From Gnetum montanum (Eukaryota; Streptophyta; Gnetopsida; Gnetales; Gnetaceae): a DNA stretch of 40,645 bases. The stretch spans positions 42,045 through 82,689 of the forward strand of contig MNCI01009207.1 in assembly GCA_015680685.1 (NCBI GenBank), written 5' to 3'. Positions 21,469 to 30,879 of this stretch are shown here, piece after piece. The notes beneath the pieces were generated by a model, which ran no database searches, was not told where the DNA came from, and was given only the letters and a program-made list of their open reading frames with translations. Numbering within the stretch: position 1 is the stretch's first letter; every line of letters starts with the position of its first letter. Position numbers and translations under genes: made by a program.

Positions 21469-22404
21469 TGATGAGTCATCGTTGGTTGGCTATGTCAACG
21501 AGGCCTCGTTGACCTTGTCGATGAGGCCTTGTTGATGAGACCCCATCAATGCATCTTGACATACATCGACAATGCCTCATCGATGTAGTGTCTATCCATA
21601 GCCTATAAATATGTGCCTACCATTCGCATTTATGGAGAGTCCAAATTTTAGTAGTAGCGAAGCTCTTGCATTTTTTCCATTCAAAAGTTAGAATTTTTTC
21701 ATTAAGTGCCCACAACAGGAGTCATTGAGTGTACAGATCTTTATTCACGCATTGTTGTACCTAAGCACGACAATGTGTGTAGCAATAAAGATAAGCATTC
21801 TAATAAACCAAGTAGCACTTTGGATAGATTAGCTCTTTTACATATGCATTCTATGTTTTCAATTATTTGTTAATTATTCTCAATTATTTCGCAAATATTT
21901 TCCAGTAATTGAGCTAATGATATTATTAAGCTAGATAGATTAAATACATAAGTATGACCATTTTGCAGATAACATGTATTCTCTTGGTAATCCTAGCAGC
22001 GTTATTGCTTGCTATGCCCAGTAGCATAGTGCTTGGTTGCCTAGTAGTGGATACATGGGTTCAGGATGTGTATGAAAACTGGAAATGGATACTTATGTTA
22101 GGATTAGTTAAATAGTAGTTAATTAGTTAGTTTAGATTAGTTAATCAAATTCCTTTTACCTACATTTCGAGCACCCAAAATATAAAATACAAAATGATAA
22201 AAATCTAATGCCTTAGTTACACTTAACCATACCAACATACATCACAAGTGTAATTAGGAGGACAATGATTGATTTTAAGGCTAGATTCACTTCCTAAAGG
22301 GCTAGTGCACTAGAAACGACGAAGGCCATGAAATTCAACTGGATTGTTCATGAATGCTTGTGATTCATATGGTTGGGCATAGGGGGTAAACTCGCCACTC
22401 ATCA
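21469..22404 (+). repeat. 3' LTR of element B
   Basis: Full-length match to 9767-10678, TGATGAG to CATCA. It carries the 20-bp perfect palindrome GTCAACGAGGCCTCGTTGAC (21494-21513), a TATA box at 21604-21611, a hairpin at 21750-21775 and AATAAA at 21784-21789. It is slightly longer than the 5' LTR, mainly through extra palindromic sequence in U3. Confidence 0.85.
21750..21789 (+). other. conserved LTR hairpin and AATAAA (B 3' LTR)
   Basis: CATTGTTGT pairs with ACGACAATG around the loop ACCTAAGC; the change from A to G in the right arm leaves a T-G wobble. AATAAA follows at 21784-21789. Confidence 0.6.
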
Positions 22405-22409
22405 ATTAC
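22405..22409. repeat. target-site duplication of B, right copy (ATTAC)
   Basis: Matches 9762-9766. The A2 gag sequence continues immediately to the right. Confidence 0.85.
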
Positions 22410-23401
22410 GAAACCCATTTATGATGTGAAAAAGTTGCTCTTTTTTTAGAGAAATCATGGCTGAGACATCTATGTAGTAGCGAATAGTATCTATCCATGA
22501 CCACATCCAAGGGTTCATGATTTTCTTGCTTCCACCCTTGGATTTTTTTTCTTAGGTTGGACACTCTCACATAGGTTTGGCATTTTTCATGGAAAAGTTC
22601 TAGCATTGTGGATCATTGGTGAATGAAACTTGGTTCCAATGATGTATACCAACTTTTAGCTTCATCTATTAGTGTCCTAGAAAAGAGCTTAAGCTTTTGG
22701 TATCCACTTTCAATGTTTTGTGAGATGCAAGCATCATGGAAGGCTTACAAATAATGTTGTGGATCAAAATCATAGCCTCCCAAAAATTTAGGGATATTAT
22801 TCATATCAAGCCTTTTGATGCAACTTTCCTTACAATGCCTATTGGGTATTTTAACTACCTCCAAAATCTGCATCATGCTCTTGGTGGCCATTAAGGTTTC
22901 ACTGTCATCAAACATGTCATCGTGAAAATTTCTATTTCTATTTATTTGACTGTGATGATCTTGCCTATGCTCATTTTGATGTCTTTGATTTTGCCCTTGA
23001 GCTTGATTTCTATCTTTATCTTGATCCCATAGTGAAGCTCTATCTCTATACCTACATTCATCCTCATCAAAACTAGACATTGAAGAGGAAGAGAAAAATG
23101 AGGAACTAGGAGAGTTTCCATGGCTTCTATATTATTCCCCATGATCCCTTGATTTATCTTTTCTAGGTTCTGAGGAGGTCCTAGGCCTTAAGGCCTCCCT
23201 TAGTCTAGAACTTACTTCATCACCTCTAGGATTGTTTTCCTTAAGTGAATGTAGTCCTTAAGTGTAGTTAGGATGGTCATGAACATATGAAACCCTTGCA
23301 TGAGGTTGGTCACTCCAGTTTTCTTCAATATAGATCTTATCATTTCTCCTATGAGTGGTTTCATCATGTGATGCAATCTTGGTCCTATGTGAAAAAGACA
23401 T
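22410..23401 (-). pseudogene. A2 gag, N-terminal half (broken; cut off by B)
   Basis: Starts at the ATG whose first base is 23401 (MSFSHRTKIASHD). It then has a basic Ser/Arg-rich stretch (SSFDEDECRYRDRASLWDQ at about 23077-23018), the conserved LDMNNIPKFLGGYDFDP (about 22815-22760), and the gag core LRKKIQGWKQENHEPLDVV with DRYYSLLHRCLSHDF (about 22560-22450), ending at the B insertion. It aligns residue by residue with A1. A few frameshifts and stops are present. The remaining half is at 9766-8123. Confidence 0.8.
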
Positions 23402-23514
23402 GATTTTACCTGATAATGTGTATGAATTCAAATATTAATATTTTCGAAAAGATATATCGTTAATACATTTACAATGATAATGTATAATATAAATAATCTA
23501 GGTAACTAGCACCA

Positions 23515-23532
23515 TCCTAGGCAACAATGCTA
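23515..23532 (-). other. primer binding site of A2, tRNA-Asp type (decayed)
   Basis: On the minus strand TAGCATTGTTGCCTAGGA follows the LTR end after 1 bp. It keeps the TTGCC core of the tRNA-Asp-type site. The 100 bases between it and gag are a non-coding leader. Confidence 0.6.
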
Positions 23533-23533
23533 A

Positions 23534-24394
23534 TGATGAGCAGTGAGGTACCCCTATACCCAACCATATGAATCACAAGAATTCAAGCACGATCTGGTTG
23601 AATTTTGTAGATGGGACTAGTTGTGGCATCTAGATCATTATGTCTTGATTGCAATTCATTGTCTTCGCACTTGAACTAGTGGTAGCTTCATCACATATGA
23701 TTTAGTTTAAAGTAAGGCATATGATAATTGATGTTGTTCAGCCTTATGCTACTCCTAATGATAATGAATGAATCAATTATTTAAGCTTACTACGAATGGA
23801 AAGTAAAGTCTAAACTAGCCTACATGTGATGTGTTTGTTTCTAGCTTACTATACACATCCTAAACCCATGTATCCACTACTGGGATTACCAAGCGCTACA
23901 CTACTAGGCAAACCAAGCAATAATGCTGCTAGGATTACCAAGGGAATACATGTTTATGCTCAAAATTGATCATGCTCATTTCACCAATTCATTAATATGC
24001 ATGAAAATGTAAATATTAACTAAGTGCATGAAAATTAAATTACATAGAAAGTAAATCTAATCTAAGTCAAAGTGTTGTAATGAATAAGAATCAATCTTAA
24101 TCTTGTTGCTATTCATGGAATGTGTCTAGGTACATTGAAACTTGAATAAGATGTTATACAACTGACTCAGATCCATGCTTCGAGCGCTCATTGATTGTTC
24201 TTTAAGACTACAGAATAAAACTATAAGAGTTCAACTACTCTATTGATAAAACTATGCCCAAGCACTATATTTATAGGCTAGCATACATCCCATAATATCT
24301 TATATTTAACATAGCATCTTGGCCCCTAATATCGGGTATCCAATATTAGGTCTCTGAAATCAGATATTGAAGCTAGACAAAACATGGTTCATCA
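23534..24394 (-). repeat. 5' LTR of element A2
   Basis: On the minus strand it begins TGATGAACCATG at 24394 and ends CTGCTCATCA at 23534. It aligns with the A1 5' LTR, including CTATAAATATAG (TATA, about 24277-24266), the hairpin (24136-24119) and the U5 block with GTAGTGTAGCGCTTGG. No second copy is found at the left end of A2. Confidence 0.75.
24119..24136 (-). other. conserved LTR hairpin (A2 copy)
   Basis: AATGT, loop ACCTAGAC, ACATT: identical to the A1 copy although the surrounding LTR sequences differ in many places. Confidence 0.6.
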
Positions 24395-24842
24395 TTTATG
24401 AATGTCTTTTATGTTTTCATTAATAATATTACTAAGTTATGATGCAAAAGTCAATGCTATGTGTTGAGTTTTTATGCTATGCTATTAAGATGATTAAGTA
24501 ATTTTGTAAAGAAATTAGACCACCTCATCCATCCCTCTAGTTCTCTAAATAAAGGTCTTTTTCATGGAAATAATTTGGTTCTTTTTTCATGAAACTAAAA
24601 TTAATGAATGATCATTGTACCTTGAAGAAATAGGGAATGACCAAGTGGGAATGGCAAAAGGTGTGACCTCAAGGGGACTTTTTGGGTTCTTTTCTTAACT
24701 TTCTTCATGTGGTTTATGACTCCTCTTAGAGAGTCGGATTCTTTCAAAGAAATTCAAGTGGACAAATTGGATTCTTTCAAAGAAATTATTTTTGAAAAAT
24801 CTAAAACTATATATATTTATAGATGATTTTATTAATCAATTA
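24395..24842 (+). other. A1 spacer resumed after the A2 insertion
   Basis: It begins with the TTTAT duplication (24395-24399). Up to about 24727 it matches the reverse complement of A2 7440-7795 (for example GCTATGTGTTGAGTTTTTATGCTATGC and CCACCTCATCCATCCCTCTAG). It then diverges. GGATTCTTTCAAAGAAATT occurs twice, 33 bp apart (24736 and 24769), shortly before the N at 24843. Confidence 0.7.
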
Positions 24843-24843
24843 N
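24843..24843. other. N, probable assembly join or ambiguous base
   Basis: A single N with no perfect duplication at its sides. It sits where A1 stops and where the inverted arm of F starts, so continuity across it is uncertain. Confidence 0.5.
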
Positions 24844-24899
24844 ACAAAGTCTAACATTTGAACATGTTGATTTGACAATTATATATGTGTTATCCACAC

Positions 24900-26030
24900 A
24901 TACATGTTTTCTTGATGATTGAATTTTAAATACCAATGCCAAAACTATGTGGATTTTTCGAAATCTTGATTGTACTTTCTTTTCCATAACTTGAAGTTCT
25001 TATTATCCCATCTCTTTCAAATTTGGCTAGAATTGGTATAGGAATTCCAAAGGGAAGGCTTCTTATAGGCATAAGACATCAACATTCAAATCTTGTAATT
25101 CTGCTAGGATGTGTGGGTATTGATACTCATGCTAGTACAAGGTCCAAGGTGGATATAGTAGATGTTATCATCCACTAGCTAGGAACCTTGCAAGAACATT
25201 ATAAATTGTAACTTTGATTCTTATGCCTGGGTATTCTCCCAGGTCATTTCTCTTCATGGGTATCATATACCTTGTTGAAATAAGATTATGATTCTCCATG
25301 ATGATCAATGCCTACTACAAATATCTAAATGCTTAATGAATTGGTATAAATCTTCATTTCCATTCTTATTTACCAACTAATTCTTTCAATTGTTCAATTC
25401 ATTAGGTTGATAATGGTTTGTCTATGCTTCCTAGGCTCTAATGACCTTTCTACCCTTCTTAGAGTACTAACTTCGATAGTCTAACTATGCATACACTAGG
25501 GATTAGTGACATAGGACTATCCATCTACATTATCTAAGTGTCTACTTTTAAGATCCAAAATTGTCTTAAAGGATTAAATTTATTAGTTCCAATAATTAAA
25601 ATATTGGGCATGGTTGGTTGATTTAATTTATGGCATTTTAAGGCATGTTATAAGATATCACCTAATTATTGGTAATCTAGATGACTAATTTGACCTTAGC
25701 ACTAGGCTTAAAAGGCTAAAAAATATTAGAAATGACTATACATATATTAGGAACAGACATCATATGCACAGGGTATGCTAAATTCTACTTCTTAGGATCT
25801 TGAGGCACAATGTAAGGACAATGAATTAAAAATCAATTTTTGGAGCTTCATGAGGTAGATATGGCTTTACCATTGTGTCTAGAAGATCGAAATATGCTAG
25901 AAATAATTCTTCATTCACTAAAAAAGGCTTTCAAGATTAAAAGTTATGGCTTCTAAATTCTAAAAATATTTACATAAAATTTGAGACTTCCCAAGGGGTT
26001 ACCCATCCTAGTATTACTTCAAGATAAATG
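24900..26030 (-). repeat. right arm of dispersed inverted repeat F
   Basis: Its reverse complement runs alongside 1300-2390. The left edge is fuzzy; clear similarity starts around 24960-25000. No coding region was found, and the open frames here are short. Confidence 0.5.
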
Positions 26031-26249
26031 CAATTAATTATGAAATTTTTATCTCAATTACTACCAACTCATCAATTTGACTAGTTAGTTAACATTTACA
26101 ATGTTTTGATCTTTGAATTTTCCCACTCACAAAAATGCCAAATTGAAATTTTTTTTGTCATTTGATGAAATTTAGGATTTTCCATTAATTAATGAACTTT
26201 TTTAAATTTCTATTAATTAACGAAAAAAATCATGAAACTAAAATTCCCT
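26031..26249. other. AT-rich sequence, nothing recognised
   Basis: Runs of A/T and a TTAATTAATGAA / ATTAATTAACGAA pair near 26180-26225. No gene or element end was identified. Confidence 0.4.
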
Positions 26250-26430
26250 ATGAAGGCTAGATCTTGTGAGGCTAATAGTGGTCAATATCACCAAGGAAGG
26301 CTAGATCCTATAGTGCTCCTACTACCCAAAAGAGGCTAGATCTTATAGTGCTATTGGTAGATGAGATTGTCAAGGTAAGTTGGATTCTACAGTACCACTA
26401 GTGGATGGATCCTACAATGTTAGTGGTGCT
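26250..26430 (+). repeat. imperfect tandem repeat, about 30-45 bp unit
   Basis: About five diverged units carry the word GGCTAGATCYTATAGTGCT or a variant, starting near 26255, 26298, 26333, 26377 and 26405. The spacing is irregular. No coding role is visible. Confidence 0.45.
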
Positions 26431-26718
26431 CACAATGAACATCAGCTCAAAATTTCTAATGAGCAAGGTGGAAGGCATAGTGATGGTAATGAAGATAGGG
26501 TAGAAATGTGTAGATGATGGAAAAGGATGAGCAATGAAGGAAATAGAATAGTGATAGGAGGATTTAATATGCACATGTGTTGAAGGGTAAATATTTTTTC
26601 TTTTTTCTTTTTCCATCAACAATGAGGGAGAGTAGCCTATTCATCATTGAGCCTAGCATGGCCTATCCAGCCACAACATGGCCTAACTAGCCACAATGTA
26701 GTGTAATAGGGCACTTGG

Positions 26719-27646
26719 TGTAGGGATACCTCTGCTAATTCCCTTATGCTTTTTTCTACAACTTGTTTTTGTAGATTTTAAGTTCTAGAAAGACATCTTG
26801 GAGGTCTAAGAGATGTCTTAGGTGATACTTGAGCTATTATAGGAGACATCTTGGATTTAGAGAAGATGTCTTGTTTAAATTATAGTCTCCTTAGGGGAGA
26901 CATCTCGCAAATGAGGAGATGTCTTTGATGAGACATCTCAAACATAGAGGAGACATCTTTTTCATGGAGGAAACATCTTACCCTCATGGGATATGCCTAA
27001 GTAGCATCTAGGATTGATATGGAGAGATCTAGAAAGGCTGGAAGATGTCTCATTTGAAGCTCTAACATGTCAATTGCAATGGAAAATAGCTAAGAGAAGG
27101 TAAAAAGAAAATATAGAAATAGCATGGAAACTTCAAGTTGATCTTATGAAAGGTTTCTTTAGGTTTTTATCTTGTTTTATTAATAAATATATTTTTGTTT
27201 CATGCTTGTAAGATATGAAGATATGGAGAGATGAGATTACATGTAAGTTCAGGGATGAGCTTGAGGAAGAGTGTGAGAGAGCACATTGAGTTAGTGCATA
27301 GAGGTTGTAACTCCAAGGTCAAATTTTTGTGTGTTTGCCTATGTATTCTAGTCTTAATTGTATATTAAGATCTCAGTTCTAGGTTATGGAAGAGATTCTC
27401 CATCAATTGTGTCTTGCATTAAGGATAACCATTGTGTGGTTGTACAGCCTCATGCTATGCAACATTTTTTAAGTGTTTTTGAGAGTTTTAGATGCTTTAT
27501 GAGTTTTATAATCCTGTTGTAATCTTCTATTTGAATAATTGAAGATAACTAGTTTTCTTGTTTTCTAGAAAACTAATTATCTTTTCATAATATCTCAATT
27601 TAGTGTTGGAAGGTGATTTTAATATTGAAGTGAACCTCCTCTAACA
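26719..27646 (+). repeat. 5' LTR of element C
   Basis: Starts TGTAGGGATACC and ends CCTCTAACA. U3 holds an array of AGACATCT and its inverse (26791-27050). The 3' half carries TTCATGCTTGTAAG and TTGTGTCTTGCATTAAGG, both shared with the 3' LTR. Confidence 0.85.
26791..27050 (+). promoter_or_regulatory. AGACATCT dyad array in the C LTR U3
   Basis: AGACATCT lies at 26791, 26844, 26898, 26931 and 26951; its reverse complement AGATGTCT lies at 26811, 26864, 26917 and 27043. The first six form three inverted pairs, 19-20 bp apart within a pair and 53-54 bp from pair to pair. This fits a repeated binding site for a dimeric factor; the factor is unknown. The 3' LTR keeps a decayed version (32390-32615). 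Confidence 0.5.
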
Positions 27647-27650
27647 TTAT

Positions 27651-27662
27651 CGATATTAGAGC
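27651..27662 (+). other. primer binding site of C, tRNA-iMet type (decayed)
   Basis: CGATATTAGAGC begins 5 bp after the LTR and matches TGGTATCAGAGC, the complement of the plant initiator tRNA-Met 3' end, at 9 of 12 positions. All three differences are transitions. Confidence 0.6.
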
Positions 27663-27753
27663 TTTGTATTGATTATTGCTTATATTTGATAGAGGATACT
27701 TTCAAATTCAAATAACATTGAGGAAGAAACAAGTGCAAGCGTTGAATAGAGAC

Positions 27754-28980
27754 ATGGAGAGCATGAAGTTTTCCTTCTAGATGATGTTTGCTTGGTCAAA
27801 TGAAATCATTATAAAGGTAGAAAAAAATGTCTATCCTACCCATATCTAGACATGCAAAGATTATGAGTCTTCATATTTAGATGAAGAAGATTCATAAGCA
27901 AGTAGAGATGGAGTGGATGATAAGGAAGTCCAATCTAACTATTGAAGTGTAGGAACTCATTAGCCAAGGATTCCAATGAGAGGGAATCCTATTCCTTAGA
28001 TGAGAATATTGAGGGCTCCAATGGTGGTAACTACTTCTTCTCTAAGCAAGCTTAATGAGGAGGGTGGAGTAAGGCTTCCTAGAGCATTTTGTGATGTTTC
28101 TAGACTTCTATACATTGAGTTGATGGTTTTGAATGATGTAGATGACACCAATGCTTTTTCAAGTTGGTTAAAGGCACTTTAGAAATACTTTGAGTTGGAA
28201 GAGATACTAAATAACTTGAGGGTACATATTACTGAATCTGAATTAGAAGGTATGGCTTCTACTTGGTGGGAAAAGGAGTCTTAGAATTATGAAAGATACA
28301 ATGGTCAACCCATCAAAGATTGAAATATTATGAAATATGTTAAGAAGAAAATTTGAATAGTCTCGTTAAAGGCAAGAGACTATCATGAAGTTGAAATTCC
28401 TAAGGTAATATGACAAGGATATCAAAGAATTGTACATCAAATTTTTTGATCTATTCCATCAAGCTAAGGTAAACTAGGAGGAATATGAACAAGCTTTAAT
28501 CTTTTTAGAAGGTCTCAAGATGGTGTATCATTAATATTTGTCTTTTTATGAGCCACAAAATCTAAATGAGGCTTATGATTTGGAATTTAAGACTAAAGAG
28601 AAATTAAGTAGATTTGTAAATAGAAGTAAACAAACTTCCAAGGAAAATGAGAGTGGATCCAAATCTGAGAACGGATCCAAGTCCACATTTGAAGATAAGG
28701 ATTGTAGCCAACATAAGAAGACAAAAAGGGATGATGAGAGGGGCAAGGCAAAGAAGGACCATGGCAAGAAAGGTAAGGGTCAATATAGAAACTCATCCAA
28801 GATTTAGTGCTTCAAGTATGAAGAATAGGAGCACAAGAAATAGGAACTTCGACTTCACAAGGCAATCAAGAAAAAAGAAGTGTAAACCATGGAGGTGGAG
28901 GAGACATCAAGCTAGGATCTTTAGAGAGATAATTCTAATGCTTCAAAAATTGAGAAAATTTCTGAAATAAATTCTTGTGC
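27754..28980 (+). pseudogene. C gag (broken)
   Basis: Capsid/nucleocapsid remnant; a possible start is the ATG at 27754 (MESMKF). The gag core is recognisable at 28105-28300 (LMVLNDVDDTNAFSSWLKAL, stop, KYFELEEILN, then MASTWWEKES). A Lys/Ser/Glu-rich linker at 28540-28800 leads to a decayed zinc knuckle CFKYEE-stop-EHKK (about 28809-28850), in which the second Cys is Tyr and the last Cys is lost. At least six stops or shifts occur. Confidence 0.75.
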
Positions 28981-28984
28981 ATTC

Positions 28985-29345
28985 ATGGAAAATGTGAATA
29001 GAGAAGATCATCTTGATAGAAATTTGTTGTTTTTGATTAGGGCTAGATGTTTGATTAGTGGGAAATGGATTTATGTTTGGATTAACAAGGAAGTCCAAGA
29101 AAATTTTATTTCTTATAAGATAGTTGTTATTCTGGGTTTGGTAACTGATCCTCATCCTAGACCATATAAAGTACATTGGTTGTCTAGAGATTTTTCCCAA
29201 TAGGTAAGGGAACAATATACTTTAAGATTTAAAATTGGATGTTTTCATGATGGTGCGAAATGTGATATACTTCCAATCAATTGTGTTGATGTACTTCTTG
29301 GTAAACCTTGGAATTTTGATAATGGTGCTTAGTTTGATGAAGTAA
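28985..29345 (+). pseudogene. C aspartic protease (broken)
   Basis: Polyprotein protease remnant. The N-terminal active-site region reads VWINKEVQENFIS (about 29076-29115), so the catalytic Asp of the usual D-S/G-G triad is not present. PYKVHWLSRDFSQ (about 29163-29201) is followed by a stop. The C-terminal flap region VDVLLGKPWNFDNGA (about 29285-29330) is well kept. The same arrangement is seen in chromovirus-like plant gypsy proteases. Confidence 0.75.
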
Positions 29346-29539
29346 GAAATGTATGGAGTGTAGCTAGATCTGATGAAATCCATGAGTTGATTCCCATGAT
29401 AGTTGAAGAAGTTAGGCAACAAAGCTCATGTAATGCTTCTTTAATCCTTCTAGAGGAGAGGAAGTATATTAATGAACATGATGAAATAGGTTTTAGTTTT
29501 GTTGTTATGACAATAGTTTCTTCTAACCATGATGATATG

Positions 29540-30430
29540 TAGGTTGAACTCCTTACAAGTGTGCTAGGCCTGAAGGAGAGGTTTTATAAGGTGTTTAAGG
29601 GGAAATTGAATAAATTACCATTAGATAGGAATGGAAAGCATCAAATTGATTTTATTCCTAGTGCTTCCATTCCAAATGAAAGGGCTTGCCATAAATTGCA
29701 AAGGTAGCTAGAGGAGTTACTTGTTAATGGTTTGTGAGTGAATTCATTTTACCTTGTGTAGTTCTAGTGGTGCTAGTACCAAAGAATGATGGTAATGAAT
29801 GGAGGATGTGGACAGATTAAAGGACAATGAATAGATTAACAAGGAGGTACAAGTTTCCTATTCCAAGGATGGATGATATCCTTGATGTCCTTAGTAATGT
29901 TGAAATTTTTAGCAAAATCAATTTGAAGAGTGGTTATCATCAAATCAGAATCATGCCTAGTGATGAATGAAAAACAACTGTCAAGATACTAGAGGATTAT
30001 GTGAGTGGTTGTTAATGTCATTTGGCCTTATAAATGCACCTGCTACATTCAATAGGTTGATGCATGATGTACTAAAGAAATTGATAGGTAAGTGTTATAT
30101 TACATTTTTTGATGATATTTTGGTATATAGTTTTAATGAGGAAGAGCACTTGGATCACTTAAGGATGGTATGTCTTAAATTGGAGGAGCTATAGTGGACG
30201 ATCAATGTAAAGAAAAGTCATTTCTTCAAGAGGAAAATCACATATATAAGGTATGTGATTTCTAAAAAAAAAATTTGGATGAAAGCTACTAGGTTGAAGG
30301 CTATTACGAATTGGTCAACTCCTAAGAATGTTAAGGAGGTAAGATCATTCCTAGTTTAGTAGGTTTTTATAAATAGTTCATCAAAACTTTTAGTGGTATT
30401 TCATGGCCTATGTTTGCTTTGCTAAATAAA
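29540..30430 (+). pseudogene. C reverse transcriptase (broken)
   Basis: Polymerase remnant in several frames. It has a lead-in ERFYKVFKGKLNKLP, an RT segment around 29850-29960 in another frame, and a clean stretch MSFGLINAPATFNRLMHDVL (about 30014-30073) followed by CYITFFDDILVYSFNEEEHL (about 30093-30152), with the catalytic Asp pair intact. Later come a diverged thumb region and a stop near 30358. The box FDDILVYS is typical of chromovirus-like gypsy RTs, in contrast to the FMDDFS of B. Confidence 0.85.
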
Positions 30431-30840
30431 AATAAATATTTTAGGTGAGATAATGAAATCCAAGGGAGCTTTAACTTGTTGAAATCAAAGATTACAAGTT
30501 AACTAGTGCTTGCAATTCTATATTTTTAGAAGCTTTTTCAAGTGGATGTGGATGCAAGTGGACTTGTCATTGGTAAGTTACTTTCACAACAAGGTAGGTC
30601 TATTTCTTTCTTTTCAAAAAATTTGAATGAATCAAGGCAAAAATATAGTGTATATGAGAATGCGTTATAAGTTATTTTTTAAGCAATAAAGCATCAAAGG
30701 TATTATTTACTACCCAAGGAGTTCACTTTGATGATAGATTACAAACTACTATAATTTCTAAACTGTGCATTAAAGAACAAAAGTGGGAAGAATAATGTGA
30801 TGGTTGATGCATTGTCTAAGGTTCATGTGGTGAATTTTAG
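30431..30840 (+). pseudogene. C RNase H (broken)
   Basis: Reads FQVDVDASGLVIGKLLSQQG (about 30537-30596), SISFFSKNLNESRQKYSVYE, then a stop near 30667, AIKHQRYYLLPKEFTLMIDY, and VMVDALSKV (about 30799-30825). These are the expected RNase H motifs in order. Confidence 0.8.
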
Positions 30841-30879
30841 CATACCTCATGTTGATGGTATGTGTGAGTGTCCTTATTT

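Larger units (their letters stand above)
9767..22404 (+). mobile_element. Element B: full-length Athila/Tat-like Ty3/gypsy element (dead)
   Basis: A 12.6-kb element with two LTRs (912 and 936 bp), a 5-bp target duplication, a tRNA-Asp-type primer site, a 3' polypurine tract, and decayed gag, protease, RT, RNase H and integrase in the Ty3/gypsy order. A long non-coding spacer and a decayed 3' ORF follow. The RT box FMDDFS and the post-pol ORF point to the Athila/Tat branch. It is inserted in the gag region of A2 and is the youngest layer of the nest. The two LTRs are roughly 85% identical by eye, so it is old. Every reading frame is broken. Confidence 0.85.
6465..24394 (-). mobile_element. Element A2: pol-less Athila/Tat-like element inserted in A1, hosting B
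   Basis: A minus-strand relative of A1. From right to left it has a 5' LTR (24394-23534), a primer site, gag (23401 leftward), an insertion of element B at the TSD 22405-22409/9762-9766, the rest of gag (9766-8123) and a spacer to 6465. Without B and one target copy it is about 5.29 kb. The plus-strand ends are TG and CA, with TTTAT duplicated outside, so the boundaries look like real integration ends. The left end does not match the end of the 5' LTR, and no 3' LTR was found. Confidence 0.75.
2394..24842 (+). mobile_element. Element A1: pol-less Athila/Tat-like LTR element, split by A2
   Basis: The outermost element of the nest. It has a 5' LTR (2394-3373), a tRNA-Asp-type primer site, a gag-like reading frame with an extra C-terminal segment, and a T-rich spacer to 6464. 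It is then interrupted by element A2 and resumes at 24395. The resumed part matches the homologous spacer of A2 (reverse complement of about 7440-7790) and ends by about 24730-24842, next to an N. No 3' LTR is seen. No protease, RT, RNase H or integrase lies between gag and the spacer. A2, an independent copy, has the same structure, so the absence is a family trait and not a private deletion. Probably non-autonomous, mobilised by relatives such as element B. Confidence 0.75.

Noticed and set aside
26719-27050. C LTR repeats as a CRISPR-like array
   Set aside because: The repeat is only 8 bp, occurs on both strands and lies in an LTR of a plant retroelement.
28573-28796. Two minus-strand frames with Leu/Ser-rich signal-like sequence
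   Set aside because: They are antisense to the Lys/Ser-rich linker of C gag.
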